Assembly: GCA_013141015.1 (NCBI GenBank)
Contig: JABFRT010000044.1
Span: 1 to 64,000 of the forward strand
Direction of reading: 5' to 3'
Origin: Hyphomicrobium sp.
Lineage (GTDB): Bacteria > Pseudomonadota > Alphaproteobacteria > Rhizobiales > Hyphomicrobiaceae
Length of the DNA: 64,000 nt
Below, one piece after another: positions 11,362-21,542 of this stretch. The number at the start of each line of letters is the position of its first letter. Positions within the stretch are counted from its first letter, which is position 1. The notes under the pieces are model-generated. The model did no database searches, had not been told where the DNA came from, and saw nothing but the letters and a program-made list of their open reading frames with translations. Both the position numbers and the translations under genes were made by a program.

Positions 11362-13241
11362 GCGAGACTCTCACTGCCATCTGGGCGCGGAAAATCGACG
11401 GTGAACGTCGTGCCGGCGCCAAGGCGGCTGACTGCAGCGATGCTGCCACCATAGCGCACCGCAATTGCTCTACAGATCGTAAGCCCAAGACCCGTGCCGT
11501 GGATGCCGTCGGCACGCTTACTGAAAAACGGATCGAAGATATGCGGCAGTGTCGCATCATCGATACCAACACCGGTATCGCCAAACTCGATCTCGATGCG
11601 ATCACCTCTGACACGGCCGGTAATTGTCAGACTGCCGCCCTTGGGCATGGCATGGAATGCGTTCTGCGATAGGTTGAGCACCAGCATGCGCAATTCGGAA
11701 TCTGTTGCCAGCACGCGCAGATCATGCCCGCCCATATCGATGCGGACTTCAACACCACTGTGCTCGGCCTCAAAGCGCAGCAGCGACAATACCTCCGGCG
11801 TAATGGTCGAGAACGATACCAGTTGCAGGCTCTGGCTCGGCACCTGGCTCAGATCAAGAAGCCGTTTGGTAACGCCAATGCATTTGTCGACTTCACCATC
11901 GACCATATCCAGAAAATGCGTGGTTTCTGAATCGAGCTGAGCGCTGGACCGGGCGCGGCGCAACACGGCTTGCAGCCCCAGGCGGATCGATGCCAACGGG
12001 TTGTAGATCTCATGGGCGACGCCGGCTGCGAGCTGGCCGATCTCCGCCAAACGTTGCTCCTGCGAATACCTGACCTGCTGTTCGAGATCGCGGATCGCTT
12101 CGATGATCAACACCCGCGACGTGCCGCCTTCACTGATCGTCAGCCGCGCGGCCGTCGTTTCCACATGCACTTCGCTGCCGTCGGAGCGGACGTGGCAGTG
12201 AATATACTTGATCGGTTCCCCGTCGGCTTTGATGGCGTGGAACGGACACGTGACCAGGGTTGGCGGGCAGCGTTCGGTGCGGCCGTGAATGGCATAGCAC
12301 GGCACGCCGACGAGTTCTGCACGCGATCCGCCTGCTTGGCGCGCATAGGATTCGTTGGCCATGATCACGGTATAGTCTGCATCGATCACGCGCACGCCGT
12401 CCGGCACTGTATCGATCAGCGTTTTCAGGAAGGTTTCCTTCTCCTGAATGTCGCGCACGCCCGTCTCAAGCTTATCGGCCATACTGTTGAAGTTTTGGCA
12501 GAGGTCTGACAGCTCGTCGCTGTTCTTGACGGCAACTGCCACACGGGCCTGGAGGTCGCCTGCCGCCAGTTTGCGGCTGACCCCGTCAAGGGCCAAAATG
12601 GGTTGCAGCACATGCCGCTTCAGCACTCCCCAGACCGTGCCAAGCCCCAAAAGCACAACCAGAATGCCCGCGCCACTCATGGCCGCGGCCGCGCGCAACG
12701 CTTCGCCGCGAATCCCTGTTGCATCGTGATCGACTACCAGAATTCCGTTGACCGGCTGCTCCCCGGCCGGGCCATGACAGCCCTTGCAGGCCTCACGGTT
12801 GGCAATTGGATTGACGCTGCGAAGCACATCCTTGCCGTTGGCGAGGCGCACAACCTGGGTCGAAGCTGGCACCACGCGGCCAGGATCGGCGGCACACTCG
12901 GTACAGCCCAGCGCATCGAACGATAGCGCCTGGCCAAGCGCGGCCGGATCGCTTGAAAACCGCACTTCACGTTGCGGATTTACAATTGTCACTCCGGCGA
13001 TACCCCGTTGCTCGCCAAGCCGCGCGACAATGTTTTGCAAGCCGGGCAGATCCCGCTTCAGCATGGCGTTTTCAAGTGAGACCTGCAGCAGGCGGTTGAC
13101 CTGCTCGGAGGCGTTGGCGCGCTCCGTGCTCAACTGATGGCGATAGGTCTCGATGAATAAGATGAGGAAAAAAATCGACGCGAACCCAAGACCAGCCGCA
13201 AGGCCCGCCAGAAGCTTGCGGCTCAGGCGTGTGGGGCGCAT
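11358..13241 (-). CDS. Membrane sensor histidine kinase: periplasmic domain with a CxxCH motif, HAMP, PAS, HisKA/HATPase
   Basis: Periplasmic 'ALGCTECAADPG...REACKGCHGPAGEQP', HAMP, PAS 'IDTVPDGVRVIDADYTVIMANESY', H-box 'AAGVAHEIYNPLASIRLG', 'GTGLGLTICRAIA'; overlaps the response regulator by 4 nt. Confidence 0.9.
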   Translation of the reverse strand: MRPTRLSRKLLAGLAAGLGFASIFFLILFIETYRHQLSTERANASEQVNRLLQVSLENAMLKRDLPGLQNIVARLGEQRGIAGVTIVNPQREVRFSSDPAALGQALSFDALGCTECAADPGRVVPASTQVVRLANGKDVLRSVNPIANREACKGCHGPAGEQPVNGILVVDHDATGIRGEALRAAAAMSGAGILVVLLGLGTVWGVLKRHVLQPILALDGVSRKLAAGDLQARVAVAVKNSDELSDLCQNFNSMADKLETGVRDIQEKETFLKTLIDTVPDGVRVIDADYTVIMANESYARQAGGSRAELVGVPCYAIHGRTERCPPTLVTCPFHAIKADGEPIKYIHCHVRSDGSEVHVETTAARLTISEGGTSRVLIIEAIRDLEQQVRYSQEQRLAEIGQLAAGVAHEIYNPLASIRLGLQAVLRRARSSAQLDSETTHFLDMVDGEVDKCIGVTKRLLDLSQVPSQSLQLVSFSTITPEVLSLLRFEAEHSGVEVRIDMGGHDLRVLATDSELRMLVLNLSQNAFHAMPKGGSLTITGRVRGDRIEIEFGDTGVGIDDATLPHIFDPFFSKRADGIHGTGLGLTICRAIAVRYGGSIAAVSRLGAGTTFTVDFPRPDGSESLA

Positions 13242-13305
13242 GGATTGCTCCCGTTCTGATGCAGGCGTGCGGTTTCGCGCTGATGCAGCCGATGCCGTGC
13301 GCGGC

Positions 13306-14352
13306 TCACGTGCGGACCTGAAACAGATTGCGCGTATGATCTGTGTGCCGGCAAATCCGGCAAATTCCCGTCCCATCTGGGGCGGTCTGCGGTTGATGAA
13401 ACGGCACCCCGCACTTGCGGCATGTCTGACCTTTCAATGCGACGACGTGCTGTTCGCACCGTGCCAGCTCCCGTAGCGAAACCGCATTCACATCGCACAC
13501 ATCCAGACATAGGCGGCACCCTGTGCATTCCTGGGCGCGGATCGCATAGTGAAGGCTCGTTCCGCCACCCTGCAACGAAATTGCGCCGTGAGGGCAGATA
13601 CGGCTGCAAGCGTCGCACCCGACGCACAGCGAAACATCCAATTCTGGCACAACGTGATGCAATTCGTGCGCAGACCACGCCTCCGCTGTGGCTGCGGAAG
13701 CGCTTGGGCGCCGCTGCAAGATACCGCCGAACAACGCGCGGCGACTTTGATCGATGTCAAACTTGGCGGCAATCACCTCGCTCTGGCGCTTCAACCATTG
13801 AGCCGCGACAGTGTGCTCATAGCGCAGCGTGGTCTCACGGCGTGACGAGCGGCTGGCATTTGACCGCACAAGGGCCGCTTCGATAGTTTTCCCGGTCGAC
13901 CGGGGGCACGACGCGCAATCGCCGCGCGCCGCAACAATCACCGCGACACCGTCGTCCGCCAAGTGATCCAGTTCACGGCGGCCGAACGCGTGCAGGCAGG
14001 GAACGATCCCCGGCCCTGGCGGCAAGCGCGTGTGTTCGCAAGCAATCAGTGCCGCGTGGCCGCGTCCATCGAGCAGTGGCTGCAGCGCCCCGCCCGAAAC
14101 ACGGATCGCCCCTTCCGGACAGGCCGGGCGGCAGAGCCCGCAGCCGTCGCACGCGGACTCGTCGAAACCCAGGCTTTGGTCATTGAGAACCAGAGCGGCC
14201 CGCGGGCACGCTGTCACGCACGCACTGCAGCTGGCTGTGGCACAAAACCCGTGCACGCAGAGATCGCCGTTGATTTCTGCCAATCCAACGGGCATGGACG
14301 GCTGCCCGGCCGGAACCGGCGTGCCGCCTGACCCGTCCGTGCCATTCACCAT
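13306..14352 (-). CDS. Polyferredoxin-like 4Fe-4S protein with C-terminal Cys pairs
   Basis: Multiple Fe-S motifs: CSACVTACP, CDGCGLCRPACP, CVGCDACSRICP, CTGCRLCLDVCD; C-terminal CRKCG...CRICRH. Confidence 0.85.
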   Translation of the reverse strand: MVNGTDGSGGTPVPAGQPSMPVGLAEINGDLCVHGFCATASCSACVTACPRAALVLNDQSLGFDESACDGCGLCRPACPEGAIRVSGGALQPLLDGRGHAALIACEHTRLPPGPGIVPCLHAFGRRELDHLADDGVAVIVAARGDCASCPRSTGKTIEAALVRSNASRSSRRETTLRYEHTVAAQWLKRQSEVIAAKFDIDQSRRALFGGILQRRPSASAATAEAWSAHELHHVVPELDVSLCVGCDACSRICPHGAISLQGGGTSLHYAIRAQECTGCRLCLDVCDVNAVSLRELARCEQHVVALKGQTCRKCGVPFHQPQTAPDGTGICRICRHTDHTRNLFQVRT

Positions 14353-15143
14353 GAGGGTGCGACACCCGGAATGTAGGGCATCGCCGCTTCAACCGCGGCT
14401 TTTTCGTTCTTTGCCGCAGATGTTTCGACGCGCAAGGGGCGGGCCATTCCGGTCAAGGCGGTCAGATGAACGCGCACCTCGTCGGCATAGCACGCCGTCA
14501 ACAGCGACACCGCTGCATACCACTCCGGCGCGCCGGTCTGAACCAGGCGGATGGCATGACGCTTGGCCCAGCGCAACAGATGAGCGTCCAGAAACGCCAC
14601 TGCCCCGGCCAGATCATCGGGCGTTTTTGCGGCGTCGAACAACCGGGCCATGAACCGCAGTTGCAGCACAATGTGATCGTCGGGCCGGTTGGCCCAATCC
14701 GTCGCAACGAGGTTGTGGCGGCGATAGAACTCGCGCACTTCAAACATCGGCGACTGCCGCTCCAGTCCATCCTCGGTCAGCCAGACGGATTCGGTCGGTG
14801 CGGCGCGGTAGGTGTGTCGCAAATAGACATCAGCATAGGCTGCCGCCAGTTCGTCGATCGCATGTTGCGTCACCGGGCGGGGTAGTTCTTCAGTCGCAAG
14901 CTTGAACGCGGCGAGCGCGGCAAGCCCTGCATCACTGCGTAGAACGAGACCTAGTTGATCCTCAATCGGACAACACTGCACCGCTTCCACCATCGCCGCA
15001 GTCGGCTCACGATCATGCAGCTCAGCCAGCAGATCGAAATCACCGCTGACGGCCTGCACGAACGAAGCGAACGCAACGCTGTCTTGCCCAAGCCTCTCCT
15101 CACCGGCCAGAGCGTCCCGGCCGGCGTTTTCGAGGCCACTCAT
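14346..15143 (-). CDS. TorD/DmsD-like molybdoenzyme maturation chaperone
   Basis: All-helical; 'LAAAYADVYLRHTYRAAPTESVWLTEDGLERQSPMFEVREFYRRHNL...NRPDDHIVLQLRFMARLF' is the TorD-family pattern; immediately follows the Fe-S subunit. Confidence 0.85.
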   Translation of the reverse strand: MSGLENAGRDALAGEERLGQDSVAFASFVQAVSGDFDLLAELHDREPTAAMVEAVQCCPIEDQLGLVLRSDAGLAALAAFKLATEELPRPVTQHAIDELAAAYADVYLRHTYRAAPTESVWLTEDGLERQSPMFEVREFYRRHNLVATDWANRPDDHIVLQLRFMARLFDAAKTPDDLAGAVAFLDAHLLRWAKRHAIRLVQTGAPEWYAAVSLLTACYADEVRVHLTALTGMARPLRVETSAAKNEKAAVEAAMPYIPGVAPSW

Positions 15144-15805
15144 TTCACGGCTCCCTTGCTGTGCGGAATAAAGACAATCGACGGCTTGGTGAGTTCCGGG
15201 TCGGCCATCGACTGCACTTGGCTGACGATATAGTCGTTCGGGCCGCGCGCCTTGGTTTCATGAGTACCATCGCGCAATTTGTCGATAGGACCAATGTCGA
15301 GCACACGCATCATGCAGGCCATCACACAATAGGGTTTGCGCCCGGCATCGATTTCATCGACGCACATATTGCACTTCGACACGATGTTCTGATCGGGGAT
15401 GAACTGCGGCGCGCCGAACGGACAGGCGGCTTCGCAGCGCCGGCAGCCGATGCACAGGCTCGAGTCGATATCGACGATGCCGTCCTTCTGGCGCTTATAG
15501 ATCGCGCCTGTCGGACAGGTCGGCAGACAGGCCGGCTCCGCGCAGTGGTTGCACGACATGTTGACTTTGTAGGCGTAGACATCCGGGAACTTGCCGCCTT
15601 CGACGTACATCACGCGGCGGAACCGCGGTCCCGGCGCCAGGCCGTTCTTGTCCTTGCAGGCGATTTCGCACGCCCGGCAACCGATGCAATCGACGTTGTT
15701 GTGAATGAAGCCAAGTTGCAGATCCGGCTTTACCGGCTCGTACACTTCGCGCTTCTTGCGAATGACGGCTTCTTTGATTTTCGCTTTGTCCAAGGGCTCG
15801 GCCAT
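15140..15805 (-). CDS. DmsB/NrfC-like electron-transfer subunit with four [4Fe-4S] clusters
   Basis: CIGCRACEIAC, CNHCAEPACLPTCPTGAIYKR, CIGCRRCEAACPFGAP, CNMC motifs. Confidence 0.9.
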   Translation of the reverse strand: MAEPLDKAKIKEAVIRKKREVYEPVKPDLQLGFIHNNVDCIGCRACEIACKDKNGLAPGPRFRRVMYVEGGKFPDVYAYKVNMSCNHCAEPACLPTCPTGAIYKRQKDGIVDIDSSLCIGCRRCEAACPFGAPQFIPDQNIVSKCNMCVDEIDAGRKPYCVMACMMRVLDIGPIDKLRDGTHETKARGPNDYIVSQVQSMADPELTKPSIVFIPHSKGAVK

Positions 15806-15826
15806 GGCTTGCTCCTCACCTTCGGA

Positions 15827-18385
15827 TTAAAGATCGCGGCGGAACACGTGGCTGCGCGCAGTGGCAAGCCTGTCCCATCCGGGGCGATGTTCAAGATCGG
15901 TCTTCTTGATGTTGCACAGAACCGTGTTGTAGGCGAACGCGCCTGCCGGGCTCGGTTCGTCCAACGTCAGGAAGTCTGGGTTACCGGCGCGATCAACGCC
16001 GTCTTTGTCGAGATCCATCCACGCGCCTTCGTGCAGCACCGCGACGCCCGGCATGCAGCGTTCGGTCACGTAGGCCGGCACAATGCACCTGCCGCGCGCG
16101 TTGAACACTTCAACCGTATCGCCTGTCTTGATGCCAAGCTTGACGGCATCCGACGCATTGATCGTGACTTCCTGCTCATAGGTTTCCCGCAACCACGGGA
16201 TGTTGTTGAAAATCGAGTGGGTGCGGTGGCGCGGATGCGGTGAGATCAGATGGTATGGGTATTCCTTGGTCTTCGGGCTGTTCAAGCTTTCCCATGGCTC
16301 GATCCACTTCGGGATGACCGGAATTTCATAACCGTACGCGGTCTTCTTGAAATCGGTGATCTGCGAAAGAGTGGTCGACAGAATTTCAATCTTGCCCGAC
16401 GGCGTCTGGAACGGCACGCCCTTTTCGATCTGATCCTGAAACGCGACGTGCGGACGCGACAGCTTGAATTTGTAGACGCCGCGCTTTTTGAATTCTTCCC
16501 AGCTCATCGTCACATGCTGGTGGTGCATCACGCGGTCCCACCAGGCGACCAGATAAGCCTCATCCGTCTCGTCGGCATTGACGAAATAATCGCGCTTGGA
16601 CCGCGGATTGTAGCGCTCACCAAAGCCCAGGCGATAGGCGAGTTCGGTGAACACCTGGAAGTCGGATTTGCTTTCGCCCATCGGCTCGATGACTTTCGGC
16701 CGGTGGATGTAATAGTGGCCCTTGTACCAGGGCAGCGCCACGTCGTGCCGCTCGAAGTGCGTCGCGATCGGCAACAGCACGTCAGCCCAGATGCCCGACG
16801 GCGTGATGGTCGAATCCATGCACACGACCAGGTCGAGCTTCTTGATGGCCTCGATCTGCTTGTTGATGTTGGTCAACTGGTTGAACCAGTCCGAGCCCTG
16901 CCAGAAAATCGCGCGGATATTCGGGATCACGCCATCGAGGTTGTCGGAGCGCGGCCAACAGCCGATCTCTTCGCGTTTGACGTTGGGATAGTTGATCACA
17001 CAATGTGCCCAACGGTCAGACTTGATCGACGCGTACCAAATATTGGCGAACTCGTCGTACGGATAAGCAACAGCTTCCGAATGGAAGGCTTTGCCGACAC
17101 CTTCGGCAGACCCGCCGAGCACGCCGATATTGCCGGTCATCGCCTGCACGGCAGCGGCCATGCGGTTGTACTGCTCGCCGTAAGCGTTGCGGCCTGGAGC
17201 CCAAGACGCTTTCAATGCGGCGGGCTTGGTGGTCGCGTACATTTCGGCAAGCTTTTTAATGTCGGCGGCTTTGACGCCGCAAATCGGCTCGGCCCACTCC
17301 GGTGTCTTCGGCTGGCCGTCGCTGTTGCCCATGATGTAGTCTTTGAAGCTTTCCTTGCCCTTGGCCCAATCGGGCATCGTGCCCGCGTCCATGCCCTGGG
17401 TGAAGCTATCGATGAATTTCTGGTCTTGCAGGTTGTTGGCAAAGATGTGCTGCGCCATTGCAGCCAGCATGGCGGCATCTGTGTTCGGCTTGATCGGGAT
17501 CCACCAGGCGTCATAGACGGCGGCTGAGTCTGTATATTGCGGATCGACCAGCACGAACTTGCAGCCGCGCTGCTTGGCCATGCGCATGTAATAGAACGTA
17601 TTGCCGCCGTGGAACGTATAGGCCGGGTTCCAGCCCCACATGATCATCAACTTGGCGTGCGCGAACGTATCGTCCTCGTTGCCATCTTCAATCGTACCGA
17701 AGGTCATGCGCGAGGAGAAGGTGGTGCCCTGATACGACGGCACCGACCATGAGTTGGTGCGGCAGCCGAACAAACCAAGGAAGCGCGCCAGCAGACCTTC
17801 GATCTGGTCGGATTTGTGCAACACGCCGTAGGATGCGCCAGCATAGCTCTGATCGAGGATCGCTGTCGGACCGTAGGTCTCCTTCAAGTGGACCATTTTT
17901 TTGGCGACGAAATCCAGCGCTTCATCCCATGAAACGCGCTTGAACTTGCCTTCGCCGCGCTCGCCGACGCGCATCATCGGGTAGAGCAGGCGTTCCGGCG
18001 AATAGAGGCGCGAGCGATACGAGCGGCCGCGCAGACACGCGCGGATCTGTGGTTCTTCTTCGGTGTCTTTGCCAAAATGGCCGTCTTCCTGATAGCGCCC
18101 GTCGTCGGTCGACAAGCGCACGATCACGTCACCCTTTTTGTGGGCGACCAGCATGTGGCGGGAACCGCAGTTATGCGCGCAGCTTGTGACCACGGTCGTC
18201 AATTCATCGTCGCGCGGATAAGGCTCATAGGCAAAGGCCTGGGCCGGCTTCGAGCCTGTCGTGGTGCCGGCACTGGCAACCGTGGCGCCGGCGGCGGCGG
18301 TCCTGAGGAAGTCGCGGCGATTGAAGTTCAGGGCAGTCTTCCATGAAGCGTCATGCCATGAGCCCGCTTTCCTCGGATCCGTCAT
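15827..18385 (-). CDS. Tat-exported DmsA-like molybdopterin oxidoreductase, catalytic subunit
   Basis: Tat signal 'FNRRDFLRTAAAGATVAS', N-terminal Fe-S region 'CAHNCGSRH...RACLRGRSYRSRLYSPERLLYPMMRVGERGEGKFKRVSWDEA' closely resembles the DmsA pattern; full-length open frame; start 18385 with a GGAG upstream. Confidence 0.9.
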   Translation of the reverse strand: MTDPRKAGSWHDASWKTALNFNRRDFLRTAAAGATVASAGTTTGSKPAQAFAYEPYPRDDELTTVVTSCAHNCGSRHMLVAHKKGDVIVRLSTDDGRYQEDGHFGKDTEEEPQIRACLRGRSYRSRLYSPERLLYPMMRVGERGEGKFKRVSWDEALDFVAKKMVHLKETYGPTAILDQSYAGASYGVLHKSDQIEGLLARFLGLFGCRTNSWSVPSYQGTTFSSRMTFGTIEDGNEDDTFAHAKLMIMWGWNPAYTFHGGNTFYYMRMAKQRGCKFVLVDPQYTDSAAVYDAWWIPIKPNTDAAMLAAMAQHIFANNLQDQKFIDSFTQGMDAGTMPDWAKGKESFKDYIMGNSDGQPKTPEWAEPICGVKAADIKKLAEMYATTKPAALKASWAPGRNAYGEQYNRMAAAVQAMTGNIGVLGGSAEGVGKAFHSEAVAYPYDEFANIWYASIKSDRWAHCVINYPNVKREEIGCWPRSDNLDGVIPNIRAIFWQGSDWFNQLTNINKQIEAIKKLDLVVCMDSTITPSGIWADVLLPIATHFERHDVALPWYKGHYYIHRPKVIEPMGESKSDFQVFTELAYRLGFGERYNPRSKRDYFVNADETDEAYLVAWWDRVMHHQHVTMSWEEFKKRGVYKFKLSRPHVAFQDQIEKGVPFQTPSGKIEILSTTLSQITDFKKTAYGYEIPVIPKWIEPWESLNSPKTKEYPYHLISPHPRHRTHSIFNNIPWLRETYEQEVTINASDAVKLGIKTGDTVEVFNARGRCIVPAYVTERCMPGVAVLHEGAWMDLDKDGVDRAGNPDFLTLDEPSPAGAFAYNTVLCNIKKTDLEHRPGWDRLATARSHVFRRDL

Positions 18386-18497
18386 CGGAGTCTCCATCCT
18401 TTGGGTCGTCAGTGCCCTCAAGCATGCCGGGGCATTCGCAGCGATGCCTGGTGCGGAACCAGCAACCGGCCCCGCACCAGTGATATCGACGTGATGC

Positions 18498-18860
18498 TTA
18501 TGGCTTCGGAGCCGGTGCGGTCTGACCCGACATTCCGCCCATGCCACCCATGCCCTGCTGGCCGGACATTCCGTTCATGCCGCCCATGCCCTGCTGGCCC
18601 GACATGCCACCCATTCCGCCCATACCTTGCTGGCCAGACATTCCGCCCATGCCACCCATGCCTTGCTGGCCAGACATGCCACCCATGCCGGACATGCCCT
18701 TCTGGCCGTCCATGCCGCTCATACCCGACATGCCGCTCATACCCTGCTGCTTGGGTGCTTCCGTCTTCTTTTCTTCTTTTTTCTGCTCAGAGCATCCGGC
18801 AGCGAAAGCCATTGCGCAGCTCGCAACGAGTGCAATTCCAATTTTCGAAATCGTCGACAT
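18498..18860 (-). CDS. Met/Gly-rich repeat lipoprotein (GGMSGQQGM repeats)
   Basis: Signal peptide with lipobox-like 'AMAFAAGC', then KKEEKK linker and repeated 'GMGGMSGQQ'; GAGG RBS upstream of 18860. Confidence 0.75.
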   Translation of the reverse strand: MSTISKIGIALVASCAMAFAAGCSEQKKEEKKTEAPKQQGMSGMSGMSGMDGQKGMSGMGGMSGQQGMGGMGGMSGQQGMGGMGGMSGQQGMGGMNGMSGQQGMGGMGGMSGQTAPAPKP

Positions 18861-18895
18861 AGTGACCTCACTCATCTGTTGTTGGGTTGACTGCT

Positions 18896-19900
18896 TTACT
18901 TGACGCCAGCGAGATGTTCGGCGGCGGATTGTGTCGGCCGGTTCTTTGCCCACTCCGGCACAACTGGATCCATCCCGGGCCAGGGATGACGTGGATAGGG
19001 GTAACTATTGCGATACCAAGCGCGGCCGCCGTGGCATCCAAAGCAGGTGTCGGATTTGGTCTTGGCTTCGCTTTCGATTGCGGCTGCGTTCAAATAGTTG
19101 ACCTTGTGGCGCTCGGTACGGAATTGATCTGCGTGACACGACAGGCATCCATTGGGAGCGTCCGGCGTTTCCATACCCTCCCGCAGGGCGTGCCAAGGCT
19201 GATCTTCAAACCCCATCACGACGCCTGGAAATTTGCCGTGGCACATCAGGCATGTTTTCGACGGGTCAACCATCTTACGCATCGTCACGCCGGCATTGAC
19301 CGAAGTCGCGCTGGAATGCTGCGCTTCCTCACGCGGGTCGTTGCCCTGATGGCAGAAATTGCATTTCAAGTTCATCACCGTTTTGGCGAACGGCGTTGAC
19401 ATATGGCGCGCGTGGAACGTGTCCTGCCCACCTTCGAATGTATCGAGCGTTTGATACCAAGCGACCGACTGCGCCGCGGCAACGCCTGCCGGCGACTTGT
19501 CTCGAACTTTTGTGTCGAGCACTTCCTTATGGCACGCCAAGCACTGGTCGTTACTTGCTGTATCAATGGCCGGTTTGAAATGCAGCGGATGCCAGCGCGC
19601 CTTTTGATAATCCGATATTTTGGCGAGTGCCGCGATTGCTGCCGCGGCTTCTTTATCAAGTGGCGCTGGAGCCGCTGGAGTTGCAACAGCAGCCGCTGGA
19701 GCAGCCGCTGGCGCCGTGACGGCCTGTGCGACTTGCGTTGATTTTTGCGTGACAACGGTTTGCGCACCAGGAGCGGTCGCATTGACAGTCGTGCTCGCTG
19801 GCCAGAAGACGAACGCCGCGAGCGCGACGTAACCAAATGCGATGCCAGCGCGAACGTCATTGCGTCCAAAGACCGATTTGGGTTCCTGCCCGCCGGACAT
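18896..19900 (-). CDS. N-terminally anchored pentaheme c-type cytochrome
   Basis: Single N-terminal TM segment, Ala/Pro-rich linker, five CxxCH motifs (CLACH, CNFCH, CLMCH, CLSCH, CFGCH); GGGGAGG RBS. Confidence 0.9.
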   Translation of the reverse strand: MSGGQEPKSVFGRNDVRAGIAFGYVALAAFVFWPASTTVNATAPGAQTVVTQKSTQVAQAVTAPAAAPAAAVATPAAPAPLDKEAAAAIAALAKISDYQKARWHPLHFKPAIDTASNDQCLACHKEVLDTKVRDKSPAGVAAAQSVAWYQTLDTFEGGQDTFHARHMSTPFAKTVMNLKCNFCHQGNDPREEAQHSSATSVNAGVTMRKMVDPSKTCLMCHGKFPGVVMGFEDQPWHALREGMETPDAPNGCLSCHADQFRTERHKVNYLNAAAIESEAKTKSDTCFGCHGGRAWYRNSYPYPRHPWPGMDPVVPEWAKNRPTQSAAEHLAGVK

Positions 19901-20017
19901 AGCCGCGCCTCCCCTCGACGAAACCTGAAATGTAGATCCGGACGACAAAACAGCGTCCGGCAAACGATGACCAGAGCGGAGGCACAGTCGGCGCCTCCAC
20001 TCCGGATCGCTCGTGAA

Positions 20018-20681
<664 letters not shown>

Positions 20682-20837
20682 TTCTCTGATCCTTTTGCGA
20701 ATTCTGGCGCTGCAAAGCGCGGCGTCACGGCCGTCAACTCCGCGCAATTGTGTCGAGCGATCCAATTGCGCGGAGCCTGACCGGACCGGTTTGACGCAAT
20801 GCGCCAACTCAGGTCCGGACGTTTCTATGAGCAGTGC

Positions 20838-21452
20838 TTACTTGCCCTGCATGCCGCCCATGCCGGACATACCGCCCATGCCACCCATGCCGGACATACC
20901 GCCCATGCCGCCCATGCCGGACATGCCACCCATGCCGCCCATGCCGGACATACCGCCCATGCCGGACATACCGCCCATGCCGCCCATGCCGGACATACCG
21001 CCCATGCCGGACATACCGCCCATGCCGCCCATGCCGGACATACCGCCCATGCCGGACATACCGCCCATGCCGGACATACCGCCCATGCCGGACATGCCGC
21101 CCATGCCGGACATACCGCCCATGCCGCTCATGCCGGACATACCACCCATGCCGCCCATGCCGGACATACCGCCCATGCCGCCCATGCCGGACATACCGCC
21201 CATGCCGCCCATGCCGGACATACCGCCCATGCCGGACATGCCGCCCATGCCGCCCATGCCGGACATACCGCCCATGCCGCCCATGCCGGACATACCGCCC
21301 ATGCCGCCCATGCCGGACATACCGCCCATGCCGCCCATGCCACCCATGCCGGACATGCCCGACATACCCTGTGCGTGAGCGACGACTGCGCCAGCTGCCA
21401 TGAGACCCATAGCGGCCAAGGCCATACCTGCTTTACGGATTGACTTAGACAT
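20838..21452 (-). CDS. Secreted protein whose mature chain is almost entirely (G-G-M/S-G-M)n
   Basis: Signal peptide MSKSIRKAGMALAAMGLMAAGAVVAHA followed by about 177 residues made essentially only of Gly, Ser and Met; AGGAG RBS upstream of the start at 21452. Confidence 0.8.
   Translation of the reverse strand: MSKSIRKAGMALAAMGLMAAGAVVAHAQGMSGMSGMGGMGGMGGMSGMGGMGGMSGMGGMGGMSGMGGMGGMSGMGGMSGMGGMGGMSGMGGMGGMSGMGGMGGMSGMSGMGGMSGMGGMSGMGGMSGMGGMSGMGGMSGMGGMGGMSGMGGMSGMGGMGGMSGMGGMSGMGGMGGMSGMGGMGGMSGMGGMGGMSGMGGMQGK
20854..21360. repeat. Coding tandem repeat array, 18/27-bp units built from CCGCCCATG and CCGGACATA-type 9-mers
   Basis: Contiguous direct repeats seen in the sequence; encodes the GM repeats on the minus strand. 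Confidence 0.9.
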
Positions 21453-21542
21453 CGTGCTTCTCCTGAGTTGCTGCATCGTTTCGTCTCAATGAACGGGGCC
21501 GTATCGACGCGATCGAACAACCGCGGCCCACGGTGTTCGACA

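Noticed and set aside
16250-17527. 425-aa + strand ORF antisense to the Mo oxidoreductase
   Set aside because: Shadow ORF on the opposite strand of a strongly recognisable gene; no RBS or domain pattern.
20854-21360. Possible CRISPR array
   Set aside because: Units are directly contiguous 9/18/27-bp coding repeats with no unique spacers and no cas genes nearby.
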